From the NCBI RefSeq assembly GCF_001278705.1, contig NZ_CP012600.1, forward strand, positions 4,533,588-4,597,587: a DNA stretch of 64,000 nucleotides. The letters are read 5' to 3'. Position 1 is the first letter of the stretch; each line of letters begins with the position of its first letter. The notes under the pieces were generated by a model. The model saw only the letters and a list, made by a program, of their open reading frames with translations, had not been told where the DNA came from and did not search any database. Source of the DNA: Bacillus gobiensis (GTDB taxonomy: Bacteria > Bacillota > Bacilli > Bacillales > Bacillaceae). This document shows positions 49,028 through 58,270 of this stretch, one piece after another. The position numbers were made by a program, and so were the translations under genes.

Positions 49028-49273
49028 ATGGTGGTACATAACGAGTATAATCCTTATGCTGCCGGTGATATTGTTTATGTTTTTTATCGAAACCCGCATA
49101 CTCAGGACGTAGCAAATATACAGGAGGCTGCAGTCGTAAATAACCCTGAGGATCCTACAGAACTAGCTCTGTTTCTGTATGATACATACTATCCTTTGAC
49201 AGATGACATTGCTGTGTATGCCAGCGAAGTTGAGGCTGAACAAGCCTATCAACAATATTTTGGTCACTTTTAA
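49028..49273 (+). CDS. splA: SplA, regulator of spore photoproduct lyase
   Basis: 81 residues, beginning MVVHNEYNPYAAGDIVYVFY. The block YRNPHTQDVANIQEAAVVN is the SplA signature. In B. subtilis SplA is a TRAP-like negative regulator of the splAB operon. I prefer ATG 49028 over GTG 49019 because GGAAGGTGAT lies just upstream. It stands 17 bases before splB. A sigmaG promoter is expected but I could not place it with confidence. Confidence 0.88.
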   Translation: MVVHNEYNPYAAGDIVYVFYRNPHTQDVANIQEAAVVNNPEDPTELALFLYDTYYPLTDDIAVYASEVEAEQAYQQYFGHF

Positions 49274-49290
49274 AAAAAGGTGGATGTTTA

Positions 49291-50319
49291 ATGATCAAAC
49301 CATTTACGCCTCAACTTGTATATTTCGAACCGAACGCGCTGGATTATCCGTTAGGAAAAATGCTCAAAGAAAAATTTGAAAAAATGGATGTTGAAATTCG
49401 CTATACAACCTCTCACAACCAAGTGAGAAATCTTCCAGGAGAGAGCGATTTTCAGAAATATCGGATCGCTAAGTCAACACTTGTAGTCGGTATAAGAAAA
49501 ACGCTCAAATTTGATACGTCAAAGCCCTCTGCTGAATATGCGATTCCTTTTGCAACAGGCTGTATGGGGCATTGTCATTATTGTTATTTGCAAACAACGA
49601 TGGGAAATAAGCCGTATATCCGTACATATGTGAATGTTGATGAAATTCTAGACGCTGCTAATCATTATATGGAAGAACGAGTGCCTGAAATCACAAGATT
49701 TGAAGCAGCTTGTACCTCTGATATTGTCGGAATAGACCACTTAACACACACGTTAAAACGAGCAATCGAACATTTCGGAGAATCGGAATACGGGAAGCTC
49801 CGGTTTGTCACGAAATTTCATCACGTCGACCATTTACTTGATGCTAAGCATAACGGAAAAACGAGATTTCGATTCAGCATTAACGCCGAGTATATCATTA
49901 AAAACTTTGAACCAGGAACATCTCCACTTACGAAACGAATTGAAGCAGCAAAAAAAGTAGCAAACGCCGGGTATCCGCTTGGGTTTATTGTAGCCCCTAT
50001 CTACCTGCATGAAGGATGGGAGGACGGCTACTATCAAATGTTTGAGCGCCTTGATGCGGAATTGCCGATTGAAACAAGGAATGACATAACATTTGAATTC
50101 ATTCAGCATCGGTTCACAAAGCCTGCCAAACGAGTGATTGAAAAAAACTATCCAATGACCAAATTAGAATTAGATGAATCAGCCAGAAGATATAAATGGG
50201 GCAAATATGGAATTGGTAAATACATTTATCAGAAAGAGGAAGAAGAGGATATTAAACAGCATCTTTACTCCTATATGAAGAAATTTTTTCCTAATGCGAA
50301 ATTAGAATATTTCACATAA
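49291..50319 (+). CDS. splB: spore photoproduct lyase
   Basis: Radical SAM enzyme that reverses the thymine dimer (spore photoproduct) formed in dormant spores by UV. Cluster cysteines are Cys91, Cys95 and Cys98 in GCMGHCHYCYLQ; the hydrogen-donor cysteine is Cys141 in EAACTSDIVGIDH. The 342-residue length is normal. AAAAGGTGGATGTTTA precedes the ATG. Together with splA it confirms an endospore former. Confidence 0.95.
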   Translation: MIKPFTPQLVYFEPNALDYPLGKMLKEKFEKMDVEIRYTTSHNQVRNLPGESDFQKYRIAKSTLVVGIRKTLKFDTSKPSAEYAIPFATGCMGHCHYCYLQTTMGNKPYIRTYVNVDEILDAANHYMEERVPEITRFEAACTSDIVGIDHLTHTLKRAIEHFGESEYGKLRFVTKFHHVDHLLDAKHNGKTRFRFSINAEYIIKNFEPGTSPLTKRIEAAKKVANAGYPLGFIVAPIYLHEGWEDGYYQMFERLDAELPIETRNDITFEFIQHRFTKPAKRVIEKNYPMTKLELDESARRYKWGKYGIGKYIYQKEEEEDIKQHLYSYMKKFFPNAKLEYFT

Positions 50320-50322
50320 CAT

Positions 50323-50371
50323 GAAAGCAGGCGGCTTGTTAGAGATTAAACACCAGAGCCAACTGCTTTTT
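50323..50371 (+). terminator. terminator after splB
   Basis: AAAGCAG-GC-GGCT pairs with AGCC-AA-CTGCTTT, followed by T-rich sequence. Confidence 0.65.
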
Positions 50372-50373
50372 GA

Positions 50374-50816
50374 GAGTGTAAACTAAACTGTGTAAGTGAG
50401 AGAGCGTACGGCACTTGCTTCCCAGTTTATTTTTTTTATTGGTAGAGTGGAAACAAATGAATGGGGAGGTTTACACTCTGGCTAAATCAAAACGAGATCG
50501 AAAATCTGTAGGAATCGAATTCTGGAAAATTAACTTTCTGATTAGAGCAGCGCCATTCGTAAAGTCATGTACACGACCAACGCAGTGGAAAGCATCCATT
50601 CCCGAGCTTCAGAAAAGTAACTAAAAAAGGAGCATTCCCCAACGAGAACGCTCTGATTATATTTGCGTATACAAGAACTGGAATTAAAATGGGAAGGCGC
50701 CATATCCAAAATTGGGCAATAGTTATGAACCAGCTTCTTCTACATGATAAGTTAAAAAATAGGGTTTTAAAGTATCTTGAGTAAGTTTTACTTACACACT
50801 TTATTTGACAAACTCG
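50374..50816 (+). mobile_element. relict IS256-family element with large internal deletion
   Basis: Left end GAGTGTAAACTAAACTGTGT pairs imperfectly with the reverse complement of the right end (GTTTTACTTACACACTTTATTTGACAAACTC region, 50786-50816); shared core GTGTAAGT. Inside, 50557-50784 encodes the C-terminus of an IS256-type transposase (MYTTNAVESIHS, then KKGAFPNENAL, then QNWAIVMNQLLLHDKLKNRV) with frame changes near 50610 and 50660. The catalytic parts are gone. It lies between splB and a TrmB regulator. Confidence 0.75.
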
Positions 50817-50833
50817 ACAAAAATAGTACAAAT

Positions 50834-51661
50834 CTATTTTACATAATGTTTTTTAAAATCTGGGTGGATAGAAAATTTGCGACGTAAATTGATGAGGTTT
50901 TCCCCAAAACTTTCTTCTAAAAGTTCTCTATGTTTCTCCATAATTTCCATGAGATACAAATCGTGAATCATGACTTCTGTAATTGGCATTACTAAACCTA
51001 CATGCATTGTCCATGCTGCACGGCTATCTTTCCCCAGCGAGACAATACCTGCTACTACTTCTGAGTCATCCCCACTAATAACAAGCCATCGTCCACCATA
51101 CTCTTCTGTAATTTCATGACCCATATAATGAAGGTAAACATTAGCAAAATCAGAGGTGATTTCCCCATAAGCAATAATTGTTACATTGACTCCTCTATTT
51201 GCTGCCTGTCTTAGTTCAGACTCCAATTCCTCGAATTCGTCTTTCCAAATCTCTAAGAGAATTCTTTTTTTAGCAGATGATATACAAGTTTTTACCTTAT
51301 CGAGTATTTCATTGCGTCCCGTGATATTCCAGATATTTTCACGGTCATTTGCAGAACGTTCAAACTCCGCTAATGATTGTTCTGCCAGTTCAAAATTCTC
51401 TTCTGCTTTCATTCGACGGTTTTTAATTAGCTCCTTTGCAGGAACAGGAGTATACTGTGGTGTGTTTCCAGGACTTACGAGAATATCTCCGCGCATGGCG
51501 AGACTGTCCAAAACTTCATATATTCTTGAACGTGGTACACCGGAATTTTTTGCTACTGCATAACCGGTTAATGGCGATTCTTCCAATAAGGTAAGATATG
51601 CTTTCGCTTCATATTCGGTAAAATTTAGATTTTTTAATGTTTCTAAAATGTTTTCTTTCAT
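50834..51661 (-). CDS. TrmB-family transcriptional regulator
   Basis: 275 residues. The N-terminal winged helix (LKNLNFTEYEAKAYLTLLEE, then SGVPRSRIYEVLDSLAMRG) is the TrmB signature. A helical linker and a phospholipase D-like effector domain (ILLEIWKDEFEELESELRQA) follow. TrmB proteins typically sense sugars or metabolites. It is divergent from a LysE-type exporter, with paired TAC-N4-GTA motifs between them, so it probably controls that exporter and itself. Confidence 0.82.
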   Translation of the reverse strand: MKENILETLKNLNFTEYEAKAYLTLLEESPLTGYAVAKNSGVPRSRIYEVLDSLAMRGDILVSPGNTPQYTPVPAKELIKNRRMKAEENFELAEQSLAEFERSANDRENIWNITGRNEILDKVKTCISSAKKRILLEIWKDEFEELESELRQAANRGVNVTIIAYGEITSDFANVYLHYMGHEITEEYGGRWLVISGDDSEVVAGIVSLGKDSRAAWTMHVGLVMPITEVMIHDLYLMEIMEKHRELLEESFGENLINLRRKFSIHPDFKKHYVK

Positions 51662-51681
51662 AAATCCTCCAACACAACTTT

Positions 51682-51770
51682 AGTCGCTACCTTTGTAATT
51701 AATATTTTAGCAAAATCTGTTGATTTTTTCTAAGATCAGCTGATATACTTACACAAGTAGTTACCTTAGT
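51682..51770. promoter_or_regulatory. candidate TrmB operator pair
   Basis: AGTCGCTACCTTTGTA at 51682-51697 and AGTAGTTACCTTAGTA at 51756-51770 share 13 of 16 positions and the inverted core TAC-N4-GTA. They flank the divergent promoters of the TrmB and LysE genes. Confidence 0.5.
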
Positions 51771-51802
51771 AGTCACTATTAATAGGGGAAGGGAGAAATA
51801 GT

Positions 51803-52432
51803 ATGGATAACTTACTAACATACATTTCAATAGCTGCAATGATGGTTATTATACCAGGAGCAGATACAATGCTCCTGGTGAAAAACACGCTCAGCTATGG
51901 TCCAAAAGCTGGACGCTATACGGTTCTTGGAATGGTAACGGGACTTTCGTTTTGGACACTGATTGCGATCCTCGGCTTATCTGTTGTCATTGCAAAGTCA
52001 GTCATTCTTTTCAGCATTATCAAATATTTGGGAGCTGCCTACTTAATTTATTTAGGGATAAAAAGTTTTTTTGCTAAAAGCGTGTTTTCTTTAAAAGAAA
52101 TTCAAGCTCAAGCAAATACACCTACGAAGTATTCAAATCGGCATAATAAAAGTTCCTTTATGCAAGGGTTACTTAGTAATATTCTTAATCCAAAGACTGT
52201 TTTAGTTTATATAACAATCATGCCGCAATTTATCATTTTGAACGGAAATGTAAACCAGCAATTGATTGTATTAGCCTTCATCCTAACCTTACTCGCTGTA
52301 TTGTGGTTTCTATTTCTTGTTTCTCTAATTGAATACGCAAAAAAATGGTTGAACAACTCCAAATTCCAGAAGGCATTCCAAAAATCAACTGGCTTAATTT
52401 TGGTAGGTTTTGGCATAAAAACAGGAATTTAA
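51803..52432 (+). CDS. LysE/RhtB-family exporter
   Basis: 209 residues, about six transmembrane segments. The first helix ends in the family block IPGADTMLLVKNTLSYGPKA, and KYLGAAYLIYLGIKSFF and LLSNILNPKTVLVYITIMPQ follow, all typical of amino acid exporters of the RhtB group. The ATG follows GGGGAAGGGAGAAATAGT. Divergent from the TrmB regulator. The exported compound is unknown. Confidence 0.85.
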   Translation: MDNLLTYISIAAMMVIIPGADTMLLVKNTLSYGPKAGRYTVLGMVTGLSFWTLIAILGLSVVIAKSVILFSIIKYLGAAYLIYLGIKSFFAKSVFSLKEIQAQANTPTKYSNRHNKSSFMQGLLSNILNPKTVLVYITIMPQFIILNGNVNQQLIVLAFILTLLAVLWFLFLVSLIEYAKKWLNNSKFQKAFQKSTGLILVGFGIKTGI

Positions 52433-52491
52433 ATTCATTTACTAACACACCTAATTGATTCTCTCCTTTTTTAAAATTTCCTCTTCAATTA

Positions 52492-52523
52492 AAATGACCC
52501 CGGTACAATTCCGGGGTCATTTA
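52492..52523. terminator. bidirectional terminator
   Basis: AAATGACCCCGG / CCGGGGTCATTT with an 8-base loop between converging genes. Confidence 0.9.
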
Positions 52524-52565
52524 TTGTTATCATTTTTAAAAAACTTCTATTTTGCGAAAAGTATT

Positions 52566-53180
52566 CTATAAAACCGCTTGAATCCAGCAGTCTGCAAGAA
52601 GCTTATTGCCAGCTTCATTCATATGAACTCCGTCTGACGTAAGCTTTTGCGGCTTTTCTTTTTGTAGTTCCTTTAAAAAAATGCGATGAGCAGGCACAAG
52701 GGTAGCTTCGTGCTGTCTTGCAAGGCTTTGGACAATTTCAACATAAGACAAAAGCAGCTTATTGCCCTTGCTATTAATATCTTCCTTGATAATAGTAGGC
52801 TCCATTAAAATGATTTTCGTATTGGTCAAACGCCGCTTTGTTGCAATTAACAGCCTTCCGTAGATTTCTTCAAACATATACGGATAAATTTGTTCTGCCT
52901 TCGGGTTGTCGATCTGTCTCCACACATCGTTGATCCCGATCGAAATGGAAAGCCAATCTGGATTTTCCTGCAAAACATCCCGTTCCCAGCGCCTCTCCAA
53001 ATCAGTTACACGGTTTCCTCCGATGCCTTTATTTAAAATTGTTACATCTTCATAATGTTCTTTGACATACATATTAATAATGCTTACATATCCATTCCCG
53101 ATTCCTTCAGGATCTCCGAATTTACCGCTTTCTGTAATGCTGTCACCGATAAATAACACCTTATCTCCAACACTAAACAT
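52566..53180 (-). CDS. SGNH/GDSL-type esterase
   Basis: 204 residues. Block I is FIGDSITESG with the nucleophile Ser14, block II LNKGIGGNRVTDL, block III SIGINDVWR and block V DGVHMNEAG with the Asp-His pair. Probably a cytosolic esterase or deacetylase of carbohydrates; no signal peptide. Start at 53180 follows AAGGAGTGCTTGT; the longer frame to 53216 lacks a site. Confidence 0.85.
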   Translation of the reverse strand: MFSVGDKVLFIGDSITESGKFGDPEGIGNGYVSIINMYVKEHYEDVTILNKGIGGNRVTDLERRWERDVLQENPDWLSISIGINDVWRQIDNPKAEQIYPYMFEEIYGRLLIATKRRLTNTKIILMEPTIIKEDINSKGNKLLLSYVEIVQSLARQHEATLVPAHRIFLKELQKEKPQKLTSDGVHMNEAGNKLLADCWIQAVL

Positions 53181-53282
53181 ACAAGCACTCCTTATGAAAG
53201 CATTATACCTACTCATTATACAGAAAAAAGAGAGTACATCCTAATGTATTTCTGAAAAAATTTCAACGAGGAGCGAAAGCAA

Positions 53283-54347
53283 GTGGATAGAAAAAATAAA
53301 TTGCTAGAAGCAGCATCTGCATTTATAAAGACGTGCTATCAAGAATTAGAAAAAACTCCACATGAAACGAAGAGCAGAATCGAAAGCATAAAAATGGATA
53401 TTCAATCTAGCGGAAGCTATGTACATACGAAAGAAGAGCTCGATCATGGTGCGAAAATGGCTTGGCGAAACAGCAACCGCTGCATAGGAAGATTATTTTG
53501 GGCTTCCCTCCAAGTATTTGACCGGCGCGAGGACCGAACGGAAGAAGAGGTTCTAAAGAGTTTGTTATTCCATATTGAGTATGCAACAAATAACGGTAGG
53601 ATCCGCCCGGTCATTTCTGTGTTTAACGAGACCAATATAATAATATACAACCACCAGCTTATCCGATATGCGGGATATGAAACATCAAATGGAATCATCG
53701 GAGATCCCGCTGCGATTGAATTAACGAAAAAGTGCGAAGAGATGGGCTGGAAAGGCGAAGGAACGAATTTTGACGTACTGCCGCTCGTTTTTCAGATTGG
53801 AAACGCTCCTCCTGTGTGGCATCAAATTCCTAATGAGCTGGTAAAGGAAATTCCGATTAGCCATCCAGACTACAAAGCAATTAACAAATTGAATTTGAAA
53901 TGGTATGCCGTTCCTATCATTTCCGATATGATTCTCGAAATTGGGGGTATTCACTACCAGGCTGCTCCGTTCAACGGCTGGTACATGGGCACGGAGATCG
54001 GGGTCAGTAATCTGGCTGATGAAAAACGTTATAACCTGTTGAAAAAAACAGCAGCCGCTATAGGACTGAATACACAAAGAAACAGCACGCTTTGGAAGGA
54101 TCGGGCCCTCGTTGAATTAACAGCAGCCGTTCTCCATTCCTATCGAAAAGAAGGAGTGAGTATCGTTGATCATCATACAGCAGATGCCCAATTCCATACA
54201 TTCGAAAAAACGGAAGCAGCAAACAACAGAAAAGTTACAGGAGATTGGAAGTGGCTGATCCCGCCGCTTTCTCCGTCAACGACTCACGTATTTCATAAGT
54301 CGTATGACAACACCCGGTTGTCACCGAACTTTTTAAAGTCTCCGTAG
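53283..54347 (+). CDS. nos: bacterial nitric oxide synthase oxygenase
   Basis: Oxidises L-arginine to citrulline and nitric oxide, drawing electrons from general flavodoxins since no reductase domain is present. The heme thiolate is Cys67 in [13 protein letters not shown]; the arginine-binding Glu is in [13 protein letters not shown]. 354 aa compares with 363 in B. subtilis. GTG start after GAGGAGCGAAAGCAA. In B. subtilis it is next to acyP (yflL) and yflK, exactly as here. Confidence 0.93.
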   Translation: MDRKNKLLEAASAFIKTCYQELEKTPHETKSRIESIKMDIQSSGSYVHTKEELDHGAKMAWRNSNRCIGRLFWASLQVFDRREDRTEEEVLKSLLFHIEYATNNGRIRPVISVFNETNIIIYNHQLIRYAGYETSNGIIGDPAAIELTKKCEEMGWKGEGTNFDVLPLVFQIGNAPPVWHQIPNELVKEIPISHPDYKAINKLNLKWYAVPIISDMILEIGGIHYQAAPFNGWYMGTEIGVSNLADEKRYNLLKKTAAAIGLNTQRNSTLWKDRALVELTAAVLHSYRKEGVSIVDHHTADAQFHTFEKTEAANNRKVTGDWKWLIPPLSPSTTHVFHKSYDNTRLSPNFLKSP

Positions 54348-54423
54348 CTGTACAATAGCCAGCGCGCCCTGTAACCTGAAAAAAGAAGACATCAACAGGG
54401 GCATGTAAGCCTGCCAATCACCT

Positions 54424-54696
54424 TCAATAAGCAATTGCGAAATTTTTGTATGATTCTGTTGCTGCTGCTTCTTCTACTGTTACATTTCTAACGCGTGAAA
54501 ATCGATTGCCCTTCTGAACGGATTCAACAAAGTCAGCAAGGCTTTCTTCAGGTCCTTCCGCTAAAATTTCAACGGCTCCGTCCATGCGGTTCTTTACCCA
54601 ACCGGTCAGCTTGTTTTTCTCTGCTTCACTCTGGACAAAATAGCGAAACCCGACACCCTGTACGCGACCTTCTACAACGATATGGTATTGAAGCAT
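54424..54696 (-). CDS. acyP: acylphosphatase
   Basis: 90 residues, the usual size. The phosphate loop is GRVQGVGFRYF with the catalytic Arg, and the catalytic Asn is in GWVKNRMDGAVEI. It hydrolyses acyl phosphates. Start at 54696 follows AGAGGTGTTTTCT; an ATG three codons earlier lies in that spacer. Orthologous in position to B. subtilis yflL. Confidence 0.92.
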   Translation of the reverse strand: MLQYHIVVEGRVQGVGFRYFVQSEAEKNKLTGWVKNRMDGAVEILAEGPEESLADFVESVQKGNRFSRVRNVTVEEAAATESYKNFAIAY

Positions 54697-54806
54697 AGAA
54701 AACACCTCTTAATTTTACTTTCATACTATCACAACGCCAGGGTGATAGACAAAATTTAGCGGGATTGGATAGAATATGAGCATACGAGAGAAGGAGGTAC
54801 TGTCAC

Positions 54807-55460
54807 ATGGAAAATGAGTCGTTTCGTATTCACTCTATTCATGTCGGAAAACCGAAGACCTACGAATTTAATGGAAAACAGATTGAGACAAGCATTTATA
54901 AACATCGTGTTGATCAGCCCGTGTTTTTATCAGAGGTTAATTTTGAAGGAGACAGGCAAGCGGATCTTGTTTATCATGGGGGCCGAGATAAAGCAGTATG
55001 TGTTTATCCGTATGATCACTATCCATACTGGGAATCTCAATTAAACAAAACACTTGAAGGTTCTGCATTTGGCGAGAATCTGACGGTCGAAGGTTTAACT
55101 GAAAAAGACGTATATATCGGGGACGTATTTGCTCTCGGGGAAGCTGTTGTACAAATTAGCCAGCCTCGTCAGCCGTGTTTTAAGCTGGCAAAAAAGTATG
55201 ACGTAAAGGATATGCCGTTAAAGGTCCAGATGTCTGGTTTTACTGGCTTTTATTTTCGCGTACTCAATGAAGGCAAGGTTACTCCTGCTTCTGTCCTTAA
55301 GCGAATTTCCAGAGATCCCAGTCAAATTTCCGTTCATTTTGCCAATCATATCAAATATCATGATAAAGAGAATCGAGAAGGAATTGAAAAGGTCCTTAAA
55401 GTGGATGCACTATCTGAAAGCTGGAGAGCTTCTTTTGAAAAAATGGCAGCCAGCCTTTAA
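54807..55460 (+). CDS. yflK: MOSC-domain protein YflK
   Basis: 217 residues. MOSC core: HGGRDKAVCVYPYDHYPYWE, then SAFGENLTVEGLTEKDVYIG and the conserved Cys in SQPRQPCFKLAKKY. MOSC proteins handle molybdenum-cofactor sulfur or detoxify N-hydroxylated compounds such as hydroxylamines. AAGGAGGTACTGTCAC precedes the ATG. Placed as in the yflK-yflL-nos set. Confidence 0.88.
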   Translation: MENESFRIHSIHVGKPKTYEFNGKQIETSIYKHRVDQPVFLSEVNFEGDRQADLVYHGGRDKAVCVYPYDHYPYWESQLNKTLEGSAFGENLTVEGLTEKDVYIGDVFALGEAVVQISQPRQPCFKLAKKYDVKDMPLKVQMSGFTGFYFRVLNEGKVTPASVLKRISRDPSQISVHFANHIKYHDKENREGIEKVLKVDALSESWRASFEKMAASL

Positions 55461-55466
55461 AGCAAA

Positions 55467-55505
55467 AACTCCTTTCAGCACTCATTCTTTGCTGAAAGGA
55501 GTTAT
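55467..55505. terminator. terminator between yflK and yflJ
   Basis: AACTCCTTTCAGC / GCTGAAAGGAGTT with an 11-base loop. Confidence 0.85.
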
Positions 55506-55514
55506 ATCAATAAT

Positions 55515-55643
55515 TTATTTTTTTTGCTCTAGAAGGCGAGCTAAAAAATATTTTTTGAAGCTTTGAGTTTTTCTGCCTTCGAATGAGGAGACTCCGATTT
55601 TTCTTAGTTCTTCCACATACCAGCCTTTGCTTCCGTAATGCAT
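55515..55643 (-). CDS. yflJ: small protein YflJ (DUF2639-like)
   Basis: 42 residues: MHYGSKGWYVEELRKIGVSS and then FEGRKTQSFKKYFLARLLEQ. The GSKGWYV opening and position between yflK and mapB fit YflJ. AAAGGAGTGTTGTTTC precedes the ATG at 55643; longer versions of the frame lack a site. Function unknown. Confidence 0.78.
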   Translation of the reverse strand: MHYGSKGWYVEELRKIGVSSFEGRKTQSFKKYFLARLLEQKK

Positions 55644-55808
55644 GAAACAACACTCCTTTACAAAAAATTGCATGATAATAGACATCATGATTTTTGGCAT
55701 GGGGGCATTGTAACATCTATAAAAAATGTATGAAAAGGGATGAGTGGTGATTTTTTAAAACTGAGACTTTTGACCTATATTTACCCGGAAAGCAGAAAGA
55801 AATTTCTT

Positions 55809-56558
55809 CTAAAGCTCTGTTAAAATAATCGGTTCATTTTTTGTAATGACAATGGTATGTTCGATTTGCGCTACTAAGCTTCCATCGGGGGTTTTAAATG
55901 TCCAGCCGTCGCCGCCCTCGACAATGTGTTCGGCTCCTGTTGAAACGAATGGCTCAAATGCAATGACCATTCCGTCTTTCAGTAGTTCATTGTCAAAAGG
56001 ATCGTAGTAATTCATAATGTGATTCGGCGGCTCATGAAGGCTAGTGCCGATTCCGTGCCCGGTCAGATTTTTTATAACGGTGAAGCCCTGTGACCTGGCT
56101 TCATTAAAAACGGCTCTGCCAATTTGATTAAGGCGTTTCCCTGCCCTTGCTTGAAGCAGGCCTTTATCAAATACAGCTTTGGCGGCAAGACATAGCTTTT
56201 GCAATTGTTCGTTTTCTTCACCCAATACAAAAGAAATGCCAGTGTCTGCATAATAGCCATCCAAGGCAGCAGAAATATCAATATTAATTAAATCCCCTGT
56301 TTTTAAAATGGTCTTGCTGCTTGGAATCCCATGCGCCACCTCTTGATTCAAGCTGATGCAGGTGTTTCCTGGGAAATCATATTCTTTAATCGGTGCTGAA
56401 ACGGCTCCGTGTTCCTCAAGAACCTTTTTTCCGATTAAATCTAATTCTAGAGTTGTCATGCCCGGCACAGCTTTGCTCTTCATTTCTTCCCTGGCCAAGG
56501 CTACGATTTTTCCTATTTTTTTTAATCCTTCTAGTTCTTCATCATTTCTTACTATCAC
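55809..56558 (-). CDS. mapB: methionine aminopeptidase, type I (MapB/YflG)
   Basis: Removes the initiator methionine. Metal ligands are the two Asp in NIDISAALDGYYADTG, His in GHGIGTSLHEPP, Glu in AFEPF and Glu in QIEHTIV; the extra catalytic His is in EVAHGIPSS. 249 residues as in B. subtilis MapB (YflG). It faces away from nagP. Confidence 0.93.
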   Translation of the reverse strand: MIVRNDEELEGLKKIGKIVALAREEMKSKAVPGMTTLELDLIGKKVLEEHGAVSAPIKEYDFPGNTCISLNQEVAHGIPSSKTILKTGDLINIDISAALDGYYADTGISFVLGEENEQLQKLCLAAKAVFDKGLLQARAGKRLNQIGRAVFNEARSQGFTVIKNLTGHGIGTSLHEPPNHIMNYYDPFDNELLKDGMVIAFEPFVSTGAEHIVEGGDGWTFKTPDGSLVAQIEHTIVITKNEPIILTEL

Positions 56559-56699
56559 GTTTCGATCCCGCTTTCTTTATCGTAAATTTTCTTTTAAATA
56601 AGCTTACCATACGGAATGGCCGAATTGGAAATGCTCAGTATTTATTATCACCTCTTTCTTTATATGAAAATTGAAAAAATTAAGTGTTTGTCTATGAAA

Positions 56700-56715
56700 A
56701 CTGGTCTATATCACT
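56700..56715. promoter_or_regulatory. candidate NagR operator (dre-like site) before nagP
   Basis: ACTGGTCTATATCACT is an imperfect palindrome similar to the dre sites bound by the GntR-type repressor NagR in bacilli. It directly follows a plausible promoter (TTGAAA, 16 bases, TATGAA). Confidence 0.45.
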
Positions 56716-56764
56716 AGACACCTTTGTGATATATTTGAAAATAAAAGGAAAGTGGGGAAAGATT

Positions 56765-58132
56765 ATGCTTCAATTTCTTCAAAGATTAGGAAAGTCATTT
56801 ATGCTGCCTGTTGCTGTTTTACCTGCTGCGGGGATCATATTATCGCTCGGGCGCGAGGATGTGTTCAATATCCCTTTTATTTTTCAAGCGGGTAATGCCA
56901 TTTTGGGGAATTTGCCGCTCATTTTTGCGATTGGAATCGCTTTTGGGCTATCAAAGGATGGAAATGGTGCCGCCGCGCTGTCGGGAGCAATTGGCTACTT
57001 TATTTTGACGGCTGGGATAACTACAATCAATGAAGCAAACAACATGGCTGTTCTTGGAGGCATCCTCTCAGGCGTCGTTGCCGGCTTTCTTTATAATCGA
57101 TTTAAAGATACGAAGCTTCCCGATTATTTAGGTTTTTTCAGCGGGCGGAGGCTTGTTCCTATTTTGACTGCTTTTACAATGATCATTTTGGCTGGAATAT
57201 TCGGCTATATCTGGCCGCCTATTCAAAGCGCCATCGATGGTTTAGGAAATTGGATTTTGAGCCTGGGACCAGTCGGTGCCGGCCTGTTTGGCTTTTTTAA
57301 CCGATTATTAATTCCGCTTGGCTTGCACCATGTTTTAAATAATATCTTTTGGTTTCAATTTGGTGAATATAACGGTGTGACCGGCGACCTTTCACGTTTC
57401 TTTGCTAATGACCCTTCTGCCGGAACCTTTATGACGGGCTTTTTCCCAGTCATGATGTTTGGTCTGCCAGGTGCATGCTTGGCGATGATTATAACGGCCA
57501 AAACTGAAAAACGAAAGGCAACAGCCGGCTTTTTGTTAGGTCTTGCCTTAACCTCTTTTATTACGGGCATAACCGAACCCATTGAATTTACTTTTATGTT
57601 TTTATCCCCTTTTCTCTACTTTATTCATGCCATATTAACCGGACTTTCTCTCTTTATCGTGAATGTATTGGATATACGAAGCGGTTTTACGTTTTCAGCC
57701 GGAGGAATTGATTACCTATTAAACTTCGGCATATCCGAAAAGCCGATACTATTGCTTTTAGTTGGTCTCATTTACGGAGTGGTTTACTTTGTCGTGTTCT
57801 ACTTCCTAATTAAGGCCATGGATTTAAAAACTCCAGGACGGGAAGATGATGCAGTAGAAGACGAGGTATTGTCTCAAAATGAAGCTGCCGCCGCAGTCGC
57901 TGGTGAAAACATTCTTCTTACCGGCCTCGGAGGAGCGGAAAATATAGAAACAATTGATTACTGTGCGACCAGATTACGCCTGACACTTCATGATTTAACA
58001 ATGGTCAATGAATCGCTCCTTAAACAAGCCGGATCCAAAGGAACTGTACGAACGGGAAGAAATTCGCTTCAGGTAATTATCGGTACCAATGTAGAGTTTG
58101 CCGCTGAAGAATTGAAAAAATCAATCAAATGA
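56765..58132 (+). CDS. nagP: PTS N-acetylglucosamine transporter, EIICB
   Basis: 455 residues. The EIIC channel spans about 1-365 (FMLPVAVLPAAGIILSLG, then GLHHVLNNIFWFQF and GITEPIEFTFMF). The EIIB domain at about 380-455 has the phosphorylated Cys in IDYCATRLRLTL. It imports and phosphorylates N-acetylglucosamine, with EIIA supplied in trans. Start ATG 56765 follows GTGGGGAAAGATT. Matches NagP (YflF) of B. subtilis in domain order and in its position next to mapB. Confidence 0.9.
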   Translation: MLQFLQRLGKSFMLPVAVLPAAGIILSLGREDVFNIPFIFQAGNAILGNLPLIFAIGIAFGLSKDGNGAAALSGAIGYFILTAGITTINEANNMAVLGGILSGVVAGFLYNRFKDTKLPDYLGFFSGRRLVPILTAFTMIILAGIFGYIWPPIQSAIDGLGNWILSLGPVGAGLFGFFNRLLIPLGLHHVLNNIFWFQFGEYNGVTGDLSRFFANDPSAGTFMTGFFPVMMFGLPGACLAMIITAKTEKRKATAGFLLGLALTSFITGITEPIEFTFMFLSPFLYFIHAILTGLSLFIVNVLDIRSGFTFSAGGIDYLLNFGISEKPILLLLVGLIYGVVYFVVFYFLIKAMDLKTPGREDDAVEDEVLSQNEAAAAVAGENILLTGLGGAENIETIDYCATRLRLTLHDLTMVNESLLKQAGSKGTVRTGRNSLQVIIGTNVEFAAEELKKSIK

Positions 58133-58166
58133 GATTTGGCAAAGAGCGATGAATCAAAATGAAGAG

Positions 58167-58197
58167 AGCTTACTCTACTTAGGGTAAGCCTTTTTTC
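58167..58197 (+). terminator. terminator after nagP
   Basis: GCTTAC / GTAAGC stem with flanking pairs and six T. Confidence 0.75.
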
Positions 58198-58270
58198 GCA
58201 ATTTCAAAGCTTCCTAAACATGATATGATAATAGAAGGCAGCTGCTTGGGATGGAAGGGAAGCGGTTAAC

